Below, in pieces: positions 33,190 to 43,158 of a DNA stretch of 64,000 nt. The position numbers and the translations under genes are program-made. How positions within the stretch are numbered: the stretch's first letter is position 1; the number at the start of each line of letters is the position of its first letter. The notes beneath the pieces were generated by a model that did not search any database, was not told the origin of the DNA, and was given only the letters and a program-made list of their open reading frames with translations. The DNA comes from Phyllobacterium endophyticum. GTDB taxonomy: Bacteria > Pseudomonadota > Alphaproteobacteria > Rhizobiales > Rhizobiaceae. The DNA lies in the NCBI RefSeq assembly GCF_003010935.1, contig NZ_PGGN01000002.1, forward strand, positions 434,001 through 498,000. Direction: 5' to 3'.

Positions 33190-36117
33190 TCAGAAGAAGC
33201 CCTTCTTCTGCCACCAGCCCCGCTTGGGTGCTGGCTCGCCTTCCGTTTTCTTTTCCCTGGCACTGGTGGACGTGACGACGGGTTTGCTGTCCTCGACCTT
33301 CTTTGGCTCAGGCGCTGCGGCCATTTCCGGCTCAGCGGGTGCTTCGACGTCTGGCGGCGTAACTTCCGCAACGGAACTCGCTTCCTCTGCGATTGCAGGG
33401 GCTTCTTCCGCGACCGCCGCCGTATTCTTCGGCTTGCGCGGTGCGCGTTTCGGCTTTGCGGGCTTTTCAGCCTCTGTCAGCACCTCGGCCACCGCCGATA
33501 CGGCGGCTTCGATTGCTGCCTTGGCGCGGGACCGGCGCTTTACCCGCTTCTTGGCAAGAGCTTCTTCGGCTGCTGCAGGTTCCTCGGCAGCAATCGTGTC
33601 GGCGGTCACCGGCACAGAAGCGACTTCCGCTGCATCAGCTACCGCTTCAACGGTTTTTGGCGCCGAGAAGTCGGGCAGGGGAATCGATACAAAAACAGGC
33701 TCCGCATCCGGCACGGTTTTCGCCGGCACGCGATTTTCCGCGTCGTCACCATCCTCGAAGCGCTTGTTCTTGCGCCCGCCGCGGCGGCCCCGACGACGCT
33801 TCTTGCGCCGCTCGTTTTCTTCTTCGCGCGCCTTGGCAGCGGCGGCATCTTCGCCTTCGACCGCCGGCTGATCGGCATCATCATCATCGCTTACGGATTG
33901 CTGGCCTTGCTCGGCGCCGGCCGCTTCCTGGCGATCACGACCGCCACGCCGCCGCCGCTTGCGCTTGCGCTTGCGGGACGCGTCGTCATTATCGACGCTT
34001 CTCGTGCTGTCGCCCGTCTTCGCCTCGGAGATATCGTCCTCGATTTCATCGATTTCCGGATCGGATTCATCGAAGTCATCGGCTATACCGACCGGCGGCA
34101 TCTCGGTGAGCGGAACAATCGGGCCAAGGGCTATCGAACCCTTGTCGATGGCGAAGTGCTGTGCACCCACGCTGTCATCAGCTTCGATGCTGATCGTCAG
34201 GCCAAAACGCGTTTCCAGATCGGCAAGATTCTGGCGTTTATGGTTGAGAACGTAGAGCGCTGTCGCAACAGTCGTACGAACGATAATGTTGTTCTGCGAA
34301 TGGCGGAGCAGATATTCCTCGATCGACCGCATGACATGCAATGCCACCGACGAAGCGGAGCGGACGTGCCCTGTACCGCCGCAGACGGCGCAAACCTGGG
34401 TCGTGCTTTCCAGAACACTGGCCCGGATGCGCTGGCGAGACATTTCGAGCAGGCCGAAATGCGATATGCGGCCAACCTGGATACGGGCGCGATCATCCTT
34501 CAGACAATCTTTCATCCGCTTTTCGACCGCACGATTGTTGCGGTTCTCTTCCATGTCGATGAAATCGATGACGATCAGACCAGCAAGATCGCGCAGACGC
34601 AATTGACGTGCGATCTCATCCGCTGCTTCCAGATTCGTCTGTAACGCGGTGTCTTCAATCGAATGTTCGCGCGTCGACCGGCCGGAATTGACGTCGATCG
34701 CGACCAGCGCTTCGGTCTGGTTTATAATGATGTAGCCGCCGGACTTCAGGGTCACCTGTGGCTGCAACATGCGATCGAGCTGTGCCTCGATGCCGTTTCG
34801 CGCGAAAATCGGCGTCATTTCCCGGTAGGGCTGGACGACCTTGGCGTGGCTCGGCATGAGCATGCGCATGAAGTCCTTCGCCTCACGATAACCATTCTCG
34901 CCGGCAACGAGGATCTCGGTGATGTCCTTGTTGTAGAGATCACGGATCGAACGCTTGATCAGGCTGCCTTCCTCATAAACGAGGGTTGGAGCCGTCGAGG
35001 CAAGCGTAAGGCTGCGGACATTCTCCCACAGCCGCATCAGATATTCATAGTCACGCTTGACTTCGGGCTTGGTGCGGTTGGCACCGGCGGTGCGCAGGAT
35101 CACGCCCATGCCTTTGGGGACTTCCAAATCCTTGACGATATCCTTCAGGCGCTTGCGATCCTGTATGCTGGTGATCTTGCGCGAAATGCCACCACCGCGT
35201 GCGGTGTTCGGCATAAGGACAGAGTAGCGCCCCGCAAGTGACAGATAGGTGGTGAGGGCTGCACCCTTGTTGCCGCGCTCCTCCTTGACGACCTGAACCA
35301 GCAAGATTTGCCGGCGCTTGATGACGTCCTGAATGTTGTATTGGCGGCGCTGGAAACGCTGGTGAGTTGGAACCTCTTCCATTGCATCTTCGGCGCCCAC
35401 CGACTCGACTTCATCGAGTTCGTCGTGAACGTCGTCTTTATCTTCGTGCTTGCGGCTCCTCGACCGTCGCGAATGGCCTTCGCCGAGATCGTCCGAAGCT
35501 GGCCTTTCAGCATCGCCTTCGACATCATCGTCGTCGCCGATCGTGACGGCTTCCGAGATCACGTCTGCATCGATGGCAGCGGCTATCGTCTGGTTACCGC
35601 CTTCAGGGGCAGAATCGTCGTCACTCGATTCGTGACCCGAGGACTGCGCGGAGCTTTCGCCCTCGTCGTCGGAAGTGGCGACGTCCTCGTCCGAAGCATC
35701 GAGCTTCGAGGCATCGCCTTCCTGGCGCGGGCTGCGGCGACCGCGACGGCGACTGCGCGTTCCACGATCATTGCGGTCACGGCTACGCTGCTCGCTGGCG
35801 TTCTCTTCGTGATCTTCGTCCTGGCTGGCCGCTTCGGCCTCGGCATCTATGAGCGCCTGCCTGTCGGCAACCGGGATCTGGTAGTAATCCGGGTGGATTT
35901 CACTGAAAGCGAGAAACCCATGGCGATTGCCGCCATATTCAACGAATGCGGCCTGAAGGGAGGGTTCTACGCGCGTGACACGCGCCAGATAGATATTGCC
36001 CTTGATTTGTTTCTTGTGTTCAGATTCAAAGTCGAATTCTTCAATTCGATTGCCGCGAACCACAACAACTCGTGTTTCCTCCTGGTGGGAGGCGTCGATT
36101 AGCATTTTGTCCGACAT
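33190..36117 (-). CDS. rne: Ribonuclease E
   Basis: 975 residues. The endonuclease of mRNA decay and rRNA/tRNA processing and the scaffold of the degradosome, on the inner membrane. The N-terminal half has the S1 domain (IKGNIYLARVTRVEPSLQAA), a long acidic insert (Asp/Glu/Ser-rich, about residues 105-270) typical of alphaproteobacteria, the DNase I-like catalytic part (VAIDVNSGRSTRE, GLIVIDFIDMEE with the metal Asp) and the zinc link CAVCGGTGHVR. The C-terminal 400 residues are Arg-rich, Ala/Glu/Pro-rich and disordered and end in WWQKKGFF, a conserved rhizobial tail. ATG 36117 follows a GGGGAGAAG site. Monocistronic, with a long leader and its own terminator. Confidence 0.97.
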   Translation of the reverse strand: MSDKMLIDASHQEETRVVVVRGNRIEEFDFESEHKKQIKGNIYLARVTRVEPSLQAAFVEYGGNRHGFLAFSEIHPDYYQIPVADRQALIDAEAEAASQDEDHEENASEQRSRDRNDRGTRSRRRGRRSPRQEGDASKLDASDEDVATSDDEGESSAQSSGHESSDDDSAPEGGNQTIAAAIDADVISEAVTIGDDDDVEGDAERPASDDLGEGHSRRSRSRKHEDKDDVHDELDEVESVGAEDAMEEVPTHQRFQRRQYNIQDVIKRRQILLVQVVKEERGNKGAALTTYLSLAGRYSVLMPNTARGGGISRKITSIQDRKRLKDIVKDLEVPKGMGVILRTAGANRTKPEVKRDYEYLMRLWENVRSLTLASTAPTLVYEEGSLIKRSIRDLYNKDITEILVAGENGYREAKDFMRMLMPSHAKVVQPYREMTPIFARNGIEAQLDRMLQPQVTLKSGGYIIINQTEALVAIDVNSGRSTREHSIEDTALQTNLEAADEIARQLRLRDLAGLIVIDFIDMEENRNNRAVEKRMKDCLKDDRARIQVGRISHFGLLEMSRQRIRASVLESTTQVCAVCGGTGHVRSASSVALHVMRSIEEYLLRHSQNNIIVRTTVATALYVLNHKRQNLADLETRFGLTISIEADDSVGAQHFAIDKGSIALGPIVPLTEMPPVGIADDFDESDPEIDEIEDDISEAKTGDSTRSVDNDDASRKRKRKRRRRGGRDRQEAAGAEQGQQSVSDDDDADQPAVEGEDAAAAKAREEENERRKKRRRGRRGGRKNKRFEDGDDAENRVPAKTVPDAEPVFVSIPLPDFSAPKTVEAVADAAEVASVPVTADTIAAEEPAAAEEALAKKRVKRRSRAKAAIEAAVSAVAEVLTEAEKPAKPKRAPRKPKNTAAVAEEAPAIAEEASSVAEVTPPDVEAPAEPEMAAAPEPKKVEDSKPVVTSTSAREKKTEGEPAPKRGWWQKKGFF

Positions 36118-36799
36118 TATACTTCTTCTCCCCGGCCGAAATGCCGCCAACGCGAGACAGCCAGAAGACCCTGAAGGTTTCTGGCGCCGCGTCGTCACAT
36201 TTGCCGGATATATTTAAGTTCGCAGAAACAGACAGGCACGGCGACGCGCGGAGTTGCCCTCGGGCAGCCGCGGCTTGCAAGCCGGTTATATCAAAGCCTG
36301 TAACAAACATTCCTGTTCCTGACGAAACGACCTCTACGAATGGCACGCTTTTCTGCTGTGCCGACACTGTTAAAAACCCCCGGGAGGGCTGGCTGATGCG
36401 CCTTGTCTGCGCGCTCTGCCGTTCACAAAAAGCGTTGCCGACAATCCCTGTCGGCTCGCGCCAAATTCTTTTTGGCTACCCTCAGCGAATTTCGCCTTTG
36501 CCGCTCCATGTCGCTGTCTTCATTGTCAGCCGGTCATTTGCCGTGACATCAAAGAGCCTGATTCTGGAGGGCGGAAAAGTAACCCACCTTTGCTTTTAGG
36601 AGGTGTGCCGCCTTATGACAAGGCCTTCTTCATAATCGTGTCATCGGCGCATCACACACAAGGTTCCGTAAGGTAATATTAACCATGGTTCCTTACCTGT
36701 TGATTACAGATAGTGTGTTGCGGGCAGGGTTCCAATGTCGACCACGTCTGCTACAAGAGCAGGTAGGGGGATTGCCTGCCTTTCAGCAGGCCAAGTGAG
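36118..36799. other. 682-bp divergent region between rne and the amidase
   Basis: No gene is seen. Both promoters and a probably long rne leader lie here. Inverted repeats: TGCCC-TC-GGGCA (36255-36266), CGGCTTGCAAGCCG (36271-36284) and GCCGACA-ATCCC-TGTCGGC (36437-36455). In other bacteria rne controls itself through structured leader RNA, and this region may serve that role. A TTAACCAT near 36679 is too short to call. Confidence 0.5.
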
Positions 36800-38029
36800 A
36801 TGAATGTGACCTATCGATTATTCATTGCTGCCGTCCTTGGCTTTCTCGTTTTCATACAGGCGGGTACACCTTCTCGCGCGGCCGATGAGCTGGCGGCGCT
36901 GACGTATCAGGCTGCGGGAGATGAGCTGCGTACGCGCATCGTCATCAATTTCGACCGCGAACCTGACATATCGACGATGCTCCTGGATCAGCCCCACAGG
37001 CTGGCGATCGATCTTCCGAAGGCAGTGTTTGCCTTTGATAAGAAATCCGTTGAGCCGCGCGGCCTGATCACCGATGTTCGCTACGGGCTTATGGACGACC
37101 AGCGCTCGCGTCTCATCTTTACACTCAAGGGACCCTTTGTTGTCGAGCAACTCAATGTCATCAAGAATGACAATAGTCCAGGTTACCGGTTGGTGGCGGA
37201 TTTCGTCGCATCCTCGGACCGCGCGTTTGCGGAAGCCCTGAAGACACAGAGTGCGACCACTGCTTCTACGGATGCCGCTCCCAAGGGCGACCGGCTGGCG
37301 CTCGCAGCGCCGGACGAGGCGAGCAAGGGACCGAAGCCATTTACCGTCGTGATCGATCCCGGTCACGGCGGAATAGACAGCGGTGCAGAAAGCACCAGCG
37401 GCGTCATGGAAAAGAACGTGACGTTGATGTTCGCACAGCAATTGCGGGACGAGCTCGCCAAGCGGCCGGGCCTGCGGGTGGAGATGACGCGCAGTGACGA
37501 TTCTTTCCTGCGACTTTCCGAACGGGTCCGGGTAGCGCGCCAGCACGAGGCGAACCTTTTCATTTCCATTCATGCCGATACGATCAATCGCGGCACTATA
37601 CGCGGCGCAACGGTCTACACGGTCTCCGACAAGGCGTCCGACGCGGAATCCCGGGCCATGGCCGACCGCGAGAACCGTGCCGATGCCGTCGCAGGCATCG
37701 CATATGACAACGAGACACCGGAGATTGCCGACATCCTCATGGATCTGACGCGGCGTGAAACCCACACGTTCTCCTTGAGCTTTGCCAAAACAGTGGTGAA
37801 GTCTCTGAAGAAAGACGTCAACATGATCAACAATCCGCACCGTTTCGCCGGATTTCAGGTCTTGCGTGCGCCAGATGTGCCGTCGGTTCTGGTGGAAATC
37901 GGCTACCTCTCGAATGCTGAAGATGAGAAATTAATGCTCGATCCCGCGTGGCGAAGCCATGTGGCGGAGAGACTAGCATCAGCAATCGGCGAGTTTGCAA
38001 ACACGAAAACTGCCGGTGCGCTTAATTAA
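36800..38029 (+). CDS. N-acetylmuramoyl-L-alanine amidase with AMIN domain
   Basis: 409 residues. Signal peptide (cut near PSRA), an AMIN domain at about 35-140 that guides the enzyme to the septum, then an Amidase_3 domain with zinc ligands in IDPGHGG, Glu of GVMEKN and His of ISIHAD, and the catalytic Glu in VLVEIGYLSN. It cuts stem peptides from glycan during cell separation (AmiC type). Divergent from rne as usual in rhizobia. In most relatives mrcA and prfB follow; here they do not (see findings). Confidence 0.95.
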   Translation: MNVTYRLFIAAVLGFLVFIQAGTPSRAADELAALTYQAAGDELRTRIVINFDREPDISTMLLDQPHRLAIDLPKAVFAFDKKSVEPRGLITDVRYGLMDDQRSRLIFTLKGPFVVEQLNVIKNDNSPGYRLVADFVASSDRAFAEALKTQSATTASTDAAPKGDRLALAAPDEASKGPKPFTVVIDPGHGGIDSGAESTSGVMEKNVTLMFAQQLRDELAKRPGLRVEMTRSDDSFLRLSERVRVARQHEANLFISIHADTINRGTIRGATVYTVSDKASDAESRAMADRENRADAVAGIAYDNETPEIADILMDLTRRETHTFSLSFAKTVVKSLKKDVNMINNPHRFAGFQVLRAPDVPSVLVEIGYLSNAEDEKLMLDPAWRSHVAERLASAIGEFANTKTAGALN

Positions 38030-38179
38030 ACCGTAATATTATGTCAAACCATCGAAGCGGCACGCATCGATATTGCGTTGCACCATGGTGATCCGCAACA
38101 AGCCGTAGTTTTGCGATTCTCCCGTTACCGCCGGGCAAACGCGTTCAAATGCAAGTCAAAATCAGATACAAATAGTGAT

Positions 38180-38208
38180 TTGTTAAATCGGTTTAGGTTA
38201 CCTATATA
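38180..38208 (+). promoter_or_regulatory. Strong sigma-70 promoter of the small gene
   Basis: TTGTTA (38180-38185), exactly 17 bases, TATATA (38203-38208). The transcription start would be near 38215, leaving about 78 bases of leader with a small hairpin GCTC-N7-GAGC (38252-38266) followed by five Ts. Confidence 0.65.
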
Positions 38209-38292
38209 GTGTGCAGTGCAACGGAATAAAACCCGGGCCACTACAAGGATTGCTCGCGTAAAGAGCGGTTTTTAATGGAGGGTGTTGAAAGA

Positions 38293-38472
38293 ATGATAAC
38301 AATAACCAAAGATACCTCATCATCAAACGAAACAAATGTATTGAAGATGGCACAATTGACTAAGGCCGGTGCTCTCGCGCAGGTTGCCAAGAAGCTGAGC
38401 GAGCCTTGCGACAAGCGCACGATTTCCCAGATTTTGCGGGAATCCAACGGAGGCTTCAGCTTCCGCCGCTGA
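38293..38472 (+). CDS. Small protein of unknown function, 59 residues
   Basis: I do not recognise it. It reads MITITKDTSSSN at the start and ends NGGFSFRR. The middle, LTKAGALAQVAKKLSEPCDKR, is helical and basic. Codon use in the second half is as GC-rich as neighbouring genes, which supports coding. ATG 38293 has GGAGG 11 bases before it; ATG 38275 has no site. A good promoter precedes it and a weak hairpin follows. Convergent with pccB. The hairpin and T-run in its leader could attenuate it. Confidence 0.6.
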   Translation: MITITKDTSSSNETNVLKMAQLTKAGALAQVAKKLSEPCDKRTISQILRESNGGFSFRR

Positions 38473-38485
38473 ACCTTTCAAACAA

Positions 38486-38510
38486 CCCGGCAAAATGAAC
38501 CCGGGCTTTA
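38486..38510. terminator. Weak hairpin between the small gene and pccB
   Basis: CCCGG (38486-38490) with CCGGG (38501-38505), short T-runs on both sides (CTTT on plus, TTGTTT on minus). It may serve both convergent genes; its right side overlaps the pccB stop region. Confidence 0.4.
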
Positions 38511-40040
38511 GAGCGGGATATTATCGTGCTTCTTCCAGGGATTTTCGAGATCCTTGTTCCGTAACATGCGCAGTGCCCTTGAGATCCGCTTGCGGGTCGA
38601 ATGGGGCATGATCACTTCATCGACGTAACCACGCTCTGCAGCGACGAATGGTGAAAGAAAACGGTCCTCGTAGCGCTTTGTATGCGCTGCGATCTTTTCC
38701 GCGTCGCCTATATCCTTGCGATAGATAATTTCGACGGCCCCCTTGGCTCCCATAACGGCGATCTGAGCCGACGGCCAGGCATAATTGATATCGCCACGCA
38801 AATGCTTGGATGCCATGACGTCATAGGCACCACCATATGCCTTGCGCGTGATGAGGGTGATCTTCGGTACAGTCGCTTCAGCGTAGGCAAAGAGCAGTTT
38901 GGCGCCGTGCTTGATCAAGCCGCCATATTCCTGTGCCGTGCCCGGGAGAAAACCTGGAACGTCGACAAAGGTAACGATCGGGATATTGAAGCAATCACAG
39001 AAGCGGACGAAGCGCGCCGCCTTGCGGGAGGCGTCGCTGTCGAGAACACCCGCGAGGACCGTAGGCTGATTTCCGACGATGCCCACCGTGCTGCCTTCGA
39101 TACGGCCAAACCCGACAACGATGTTCTTCGCAAAATTCTCCTGGATTTCAAAAAAATCCGCCTCGTCGACCGTCTTGCGGATGAGTTCCTTGATGTCATA
39201 GGGCTTGTTGGCATTGTCCGGCACCAGCCGATCCAGTGAAAAGTCCATTTCGTCGGTAGCCTGGTAGCACTCGACCACCGGAATCGCGGCTGTATTGGAC
39301 GCAGGCAGGAAATCGATCAGCCGCCGCATCTGCAAGAGAGCAGCGACGTCGTTCTCATAGGCTCCGTCGGCAATGGATGACTTGGTGGTGTGAATTGACG
39401 CGCCACCGAGCTGCTCTGCCGTCACAGTTTCGTTTGTCACTGTCTTTACCACGTCCGGCCCGGTGACGAACATATAGGATGTATCGCGCACCATGAAGAT
39501 GAAGTCCGTCATGGCAGGCGAATAAACGTCGCCGCCGGCACATGGACCCATGATGACCGAGATTTGCGGGATCACGCCGGATGCAAGCACATTGCGCTGA
39601 AAGATTTCAGCGTAGCCGCCTAGAGCCGCGACGCCCTCCTGAATGCGCGCACCGCCGGCATCGTAGAGCCCGATGACCGGCGCGCGGTTGCGCAAGGCCA
39701 TATCCTGGATCTTTTGAACCTTTTCGGCGTGGGCCTCAGAAAGTGAACCGCCAAAAACCGTGAAATCCTTGGCGAAGAGGAAAACCGTCCGGCCGTTGAT
39801 GGTGCCCCAACCGGTGACGACGCCATCCCCGGCGAACTTGGTCGCTTCCATGCCGAAGTCTGTCGAGCGGTGCTCGACGAACATGTCGAACTCCTCGAAT
39901 GAGCCTTCATCCAGGAAGATGTCGATACGTTCGCGCGCCGTAAGCTTGCCACGCTTGTGCTGCGCCTCGATCCGCGCCTTGCCGCCACCCTCACGCGCGA
40001 TATTCCTGCGGCGTTCAAGCTCGATCAGCACATCCTTCAT
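38508..40040 (-). CDS. pccB: Propionyl-CoA carboxylase beta subunit (acyl-CoA carboxyltransferase)
   Basis: 510 residues. Transfers carboxyl from biotin to propionyl-CoA, making methylmalonyl-CoA, the route for propionate, odd-chain fats, Val, Ile and Met. Two crotonase-like halves with oxyanion motifs: [13 protein letters not shown] and [16 protein letters not shown] in the first, [24 protein letters not shown] and [12 protein letters not shown] in the second. AGGAGG stands before the ATG. The biotin-bearing alpha subunit gene, often nearby, is not in the window. Confidence 0.95.
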   Translation of the reverse strand: MKDVLIELERRRNIAREGGGKARIEAQHKRGKLTARERIDIFLDEGSFEEFDMFVEHRSTDFGMEATKFAGDGVVTGWGTINGRTVFLFAKDFTVFGGSLSEAHAEKVQKIQDMALRNRAPVIGLYDAGGARIQEGVAALGGYAEIFQRNVLASGVIPQISVIMGPCAGGDVYSPAMTDFIFMVRDTSYMFVTGPDVVKTVTNETVTAEQLGGASIHTTKSSIADGAYENDVAALLQMRRLIDFLPASNTAAIPVVECYQATDEMDFSLDRLVPDNANKPYDIKELIRKTVDEADFFEIQENFAKNIVVGFGRIEGSTVGIVGNQPTVLAGVLDSDASRKAARFVRFCDCFNIPIVTFVDVPGFLPGTAQEYGGLIKHGAKLLFAYAEATVPKITLITRKAYGGAYDVMASKHLRGDINYAWPSAQIAVMGAKGAVEIIYRKDIGDAEKIAAHTKRYEDRFLSPFVAAERGYVDEVIMPHSTRKRISRALRMLRNKDLENPWKKHDNIPL

Positions 40041-40176
40041 GGCATCCTCCTCATTGGGTCATTTCTGATATCAGGAGAGGAGAATGCTTTAAAGGAGTTT
40101 GTCTCGCGTAACCCGATTGCCAATTTGGCGGCGAGCCGGGATACGCGCTCAGGTTGTGCTCCGTGAGCCGAGTTTT

Positions 40177-40617
40177 CTACCAGGTGCCGGTATTCGGCAT
40201 CGACAGCCAAGGCTCTTGCGGTGGCAGCGCCGGGCCCTTTTGGATCAGCTCGATGGAAATGCCATCAGGCGAGCGAATGAAGGCCATGTTGCCATCACGC
40301 GGCGGCCGGTTGATGACTACTCCCTTGTCGGCGAGGCTCCTGCAGGTGTCGTAGATATTGTCGACGACATAGGCGAGGTGACCGAAATTGCGGCCACCGC
40401 TATATTCTTCCGGATCCCAGTTATAGGTCAATTCGAGCTCCGGAGCCCGTTCCGCGGCCGATCTTGCCTTATCTTCCGGTGCTGCCAGGAAGATAAGCGT
40501 GAAGCGGCCCTTTTCATTTTCGGTGCGGCGAACCTCCTCCAGACCAAACTTGTTGCAGTAGAACTCCAGTGACTCATCGATGTCACGGACACGGACCATT
40601 GTGTGAAGATAGCGCAT
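40177..40617 (-). CDS. gloA: Lactoylglutathione lyase (glyoxalase I)
   Basis: 146 residues. Converts the methylglyoxal-glutathione adduct to S-lactoylglutathione. Metal ligands by pattern: His in [10 protein letters not shown], Glu in LELTYNW, His in [11 protein letters not shown], Glu in [17 protein letters not shown] and [13 protein letters not shown] strands fit. ATG 40617 begins the conserved N-terminus; the longer frame to 40767 adds unconserved residues. Upstream of pccB on the same strand but 136 bases away. Confidence 0.95.
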   Translation of the reverse strand: MRYLHTMVRVRDIDESLEFYCNKFGLEEVRRTENEKGRFTLIFLAAPEDKARSAAERAPELELTYNWDPEEYSGGRNFGHLAYVVDNIYDTCRSLADKGVVINRPPRDGNMAFIRSPDGISIELIQKGPALPPQEPWLSMPNTGTW

Positions 40618-40885
40618 CTTTTGCCTTTGATTTCTTCCATCGGTTGAAAGTCGACGGCCACCGGCGATGTTGCACGCGTTTGAACGCCGTCCCGCTTTTC
40701 GTAACACTTCCTGTTTAGCTCCACAAACTTGTGATGTAGGTACGGAAACATCGTTGAGGATAAACACGCGTTTTACGTGTGGTTTTCACGAAAACTCGCA
40801 GATGATACTTGCTCTTGGGCGATGGACGGGTGTTATTCTTCAAGCAGAGAATCAGTACCGCGCAGGAGAGGAGGGGCTTCGCTTC

Positions 40886-41467
40886 ATGTCTGACAGACCA
40901 GTTTCAGCCCAGCAGTCCCCCGCCAATGAAGGCTTGAGCGACGGTCTGGACCTAATCGAGGTTTCGGGCGCGATAAAATGGTTTGATGTAGCCAAGGGAT
41001 ACGGTTTCATCGTTCCGGACAATTCCGATCTTCCTGACATCCTTCTGCACGTAACCTGTCTGCGCCGGGACGGCTTTCAAACCGCACTGGAAGGAGCCCG
41101 TGTCGTCTGCGAGGTCAAACAGGGCGAGCGTGGCATGCAGTGCTTTCGCGTCAAATCCATGGACAACGCGACCGCGGTCCATCCTACCGAAATGCCGCCT
41201 GTCCGCACGCATGTGACCGTCACTCCATCGAGCGGTCTCGAGCGCGTGCTGGTCAAGTGGTTCAACCGCACCAAAGGCTTCGGTTTCCTTACGCGCGGCG
41301 AGGGGACAGAGGATATTTTCATTCACATGGAAACGCTTCGGCACTTCGGCCTGACCGAACTGCGTCCGGGGCAGGTCGTACTGATCCGCTTCGGCCACGG
41401 TGAAAAAGGACTGATGGCCTCCGAGATTCATCCCGACATCGGCACGCAGCTGCCATCGTCACACTAG
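40886..41467 (+). CDS. Protein with two cold-shock domains
   Basis: 193 residues with CSD 1 at about 25-95 (GAIKWFDVAKGYGFIVPD, DILLHV) and CSD 2 at about 118-185 (VLVKWFNRTKGFGFLTRG, DIFIHMETL). RNP-1-like motifs KGYGFI and KGFGFL are kept, so it should bind single-stranded RNA or DNA. Double-CSD proteins are typical of alphaproteobacteria. ATG 40886 follows GAGGAGGGG. It stands divergent from gloA. Confidence 0.93.
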   Translation: MSDRPVSAQQSPANEGLSDGLDLIEVSGAIKWFDVAKGYGFIVPDNSDLPDILLHVTCLRRDGFQTALEGARVVCEVKQGERGMQCFRVKSMDNATAVHPTEMPPVRTHVTVTPSSGLERVLVKWFNRTKGFGFLTRGEGTEDIFIHMETLRHFGLTELRPGQVVLIRFGHGEKGLMASEIHPDIGTQLPSSH

Positions 41468-41628
41468 GGTATGTTGATATTCACTCTATGAAGGTCTGCA
41501 AACGGCACTTTTCTGTGCTTCCGGTGCTCACTTATTTCAAGTACGCTCCGCTCGCCGCAAGTGCGGCCCAAAAACCACCGTTTTCGCCTCGTCATGATCG
41601 CGAATCTCAACGCACCCTGGAGCGATTG

Positions 41629-42105
41629 ATGCATCGCCTGAAATCAGTTTTTGCCATCCTTGTTTTTCTACTGTTTTCAGCGATTCCTGCTCTGGCGCTC
41701 GACCAGGCGCCCATGCATCTTCCCATCGACGGCACGGCGCTGACGATCAATAGCGCCAAGGGTGACATCCCATTCGAGGTCGAGATTGCGGATACAGAGG
41801 AAGAGCGCGGGCGCGGCCTGATGTTCCGGACAGATCTGAAGGACAATAGCGCAATGCTGTTTGTCTTCGACAAGCCCCGCCTTGTCACAATGTGGATGGA
41901 GAACACACCATCTGCACTCGACATGCTCTTTCTCGATGACGATGGCCGTATTTCCGCCATTCGCGAAAATGCAGTGCCCTTTTCCCGATCGATCATTTCG
42001 TCCGGCGGGTCGGTGCGGTACGTTGTCGAGGTCAAGGCGGGCACAGCAAAGCGTCTTGGCTTAACACTTGGCGACAAGATACGGCATCCCGCTATTGCTC
42101 ACTGA
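41629..42105 (+). CDS. Secreted DUF192 protein
   Basis: 158 residues with a signal peptide (cut near PALAL) and the DUF192 fold: VEIADTEEERGRGLMFRTDL, AMLFVFD, TMWMENTPSALDMLFLDDDG. Function unknown; widely conserved in bacteria and archaea. ATG 41629 follows GGAG at 7 bases; the frame is open farther upstream without a signal. The alpha/beta hydrolase gene starts 12 bases after it, so the two probably share a transcript. Confidence 0.9.
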   Translation: MHRLKSVFAILVFLLFSAIPALALDQAPMHLPIDGTALTINSAKGDIPFEVEIADTEEERGRGLMFRTDLKDNSAMLFVFDKPRLVTMWMENTPSALDMLFLDDDGRISAIRENAVPFSRSIISSGGSVRYVVEVKAGTAKRLGLTLGDKIRHPAIAH

Positions 42106-42117
42106 CGGATTCAAATA

Positions 42118-42873
42118 ATGCAGTTTTTCGGCAATGACGGATTGAACCTCGCTTTTATTGACGAGGGCGAGGGAGAGCCGGTCCTGCTCATCCACGGCTT
42201 TGCCTCGTCGTCCTTTTATAATTGGGTGCAACCCGGATGGATGCAGACTTTGACGTCCTCGGGGTACCGCGCCATCGCGATCGACAATCGCGGCCATGGG
42301 CTTTCCGACAAGCCGCATGACAGGGTGGTATATACGCCAACGCTCATGGCGGGCGATGCCGCGGCACTGCTTGCCCATCTTGGCATTCCGACAGCGCATG
42401 TCATGGGATATTCGATGGGCGCCCGCATCAGCGCATTTCTCGCGCTTGAACATCCCGCATGCGTTCATGACCTTGTCTTCGGCGGCCTCGGCATCGGCAT
42501 GGTCGAAGGTGCGGGGGATTGGTCACCCATCGCCGAGGCACTGATGTCCGACGATCCGGAGGCGATTACCCATCCGCGCGGCAAAATGTTTCGCATGTTC
42601 GCTGACAAGACGAAAAGCGACAAGATCGCCTTGGCGGCTTGCGTTATCACATCCAAGGAAGAGATCAGCGCGCAGAACATGGCGAGAATTACGCAGCCTG
42701 CACTGGTAGCTGTGGGCACGAAGGACGATATCGGCGGAAATCCTCATGAACTTGCGGCGCTGATGCCACACGGTGAGGCGATCGATATCCCTGGCCGGGA
42801 TCATATGCTCGCGGTCGGCGACAAGGTGTTCAAGCAGGCCGTCGTTGACTTTCTCAAGCGCCATCCGCTCTGA
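42118..42873 (+). CDS. Alpha/beta hydrolase
   Basis: 251 residues. LLIHGFASS oxyanion region, IDNRGHGLSDKP, nucleophile elbow GYSMGA (Ser near 101), an acid near GTKDDIGG and His in GRDHMLAV. Resembles 3-oxoadipate enol-lactonase and haloperoxidase-like esterases, but lacks a clear substrate clue. Cytoplasmic. Just 12 bases after the DUF192 gene. Confidence 0.9.
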   Translation: MQFFGNDGLNLAFIDEGEGEPVLLIHGFASSSFYNWVQPGWMQTLTSSGYRAIAIDNRGHGLSDKPHDRVVYTPTLMAGDAAALLAHLGIPTAHVMGYSMGARISAFLALEHPACVHDLVFGGLGIGMVEGAGDWSPIAEALMSDDPEAITHPRGKMFRMFADKTKSDKIALAACVITSKEEISAQNMARITQPALVAVGTKDDIGGNPHELAALMPHGEAIDIPGRDHMLAVGDKVFKQAVVDFLKRHPL

Positions 42874-43158
42874 CATTGGTCGCGGTGAGGCAGTACAGCA
42901 CGTTTCTGGATTACCCTGCAGGCCAATTACGATCTGGCGCGTGCGATGGAACATGAGCAACCGCCGGTTCGTTCCTTGCAGGACCATGCGGCATGAGCTA
43001 TGGCAATCTTGAATGACGACGGCTGACGTTCAGTCAAATCAATCGCAAGTTCAAATTTTCTTGCGCGGTCATTCTGGAAATCGACGTGTCAAGTAAACGT
43101 TTTTGCCTTATGCTGATCGTCAGCTAAAAGAATGTTGGCCAAATGCCTGGAGTAGGAA

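Noticed and set aside
33181..34644. Long open frame on the plus strand opposite rne (487 codons)
   Set aside because: It mirrors the Ala/Glu/Arg-rich C-terminal part of RNase E; such repetitive GC-rich codons keep the other strand open. No ribosome site or known domain is present.
36679..36686. TTAACCAT, a CtrA half-site; also found at 45111-45118 and 59624-59631 on the minus strand
   Set aside because: About two matches to any given 8-mer are expected by chance in 64 kb on both strands, and no full TTAA-N7-TTAA pair was seen.
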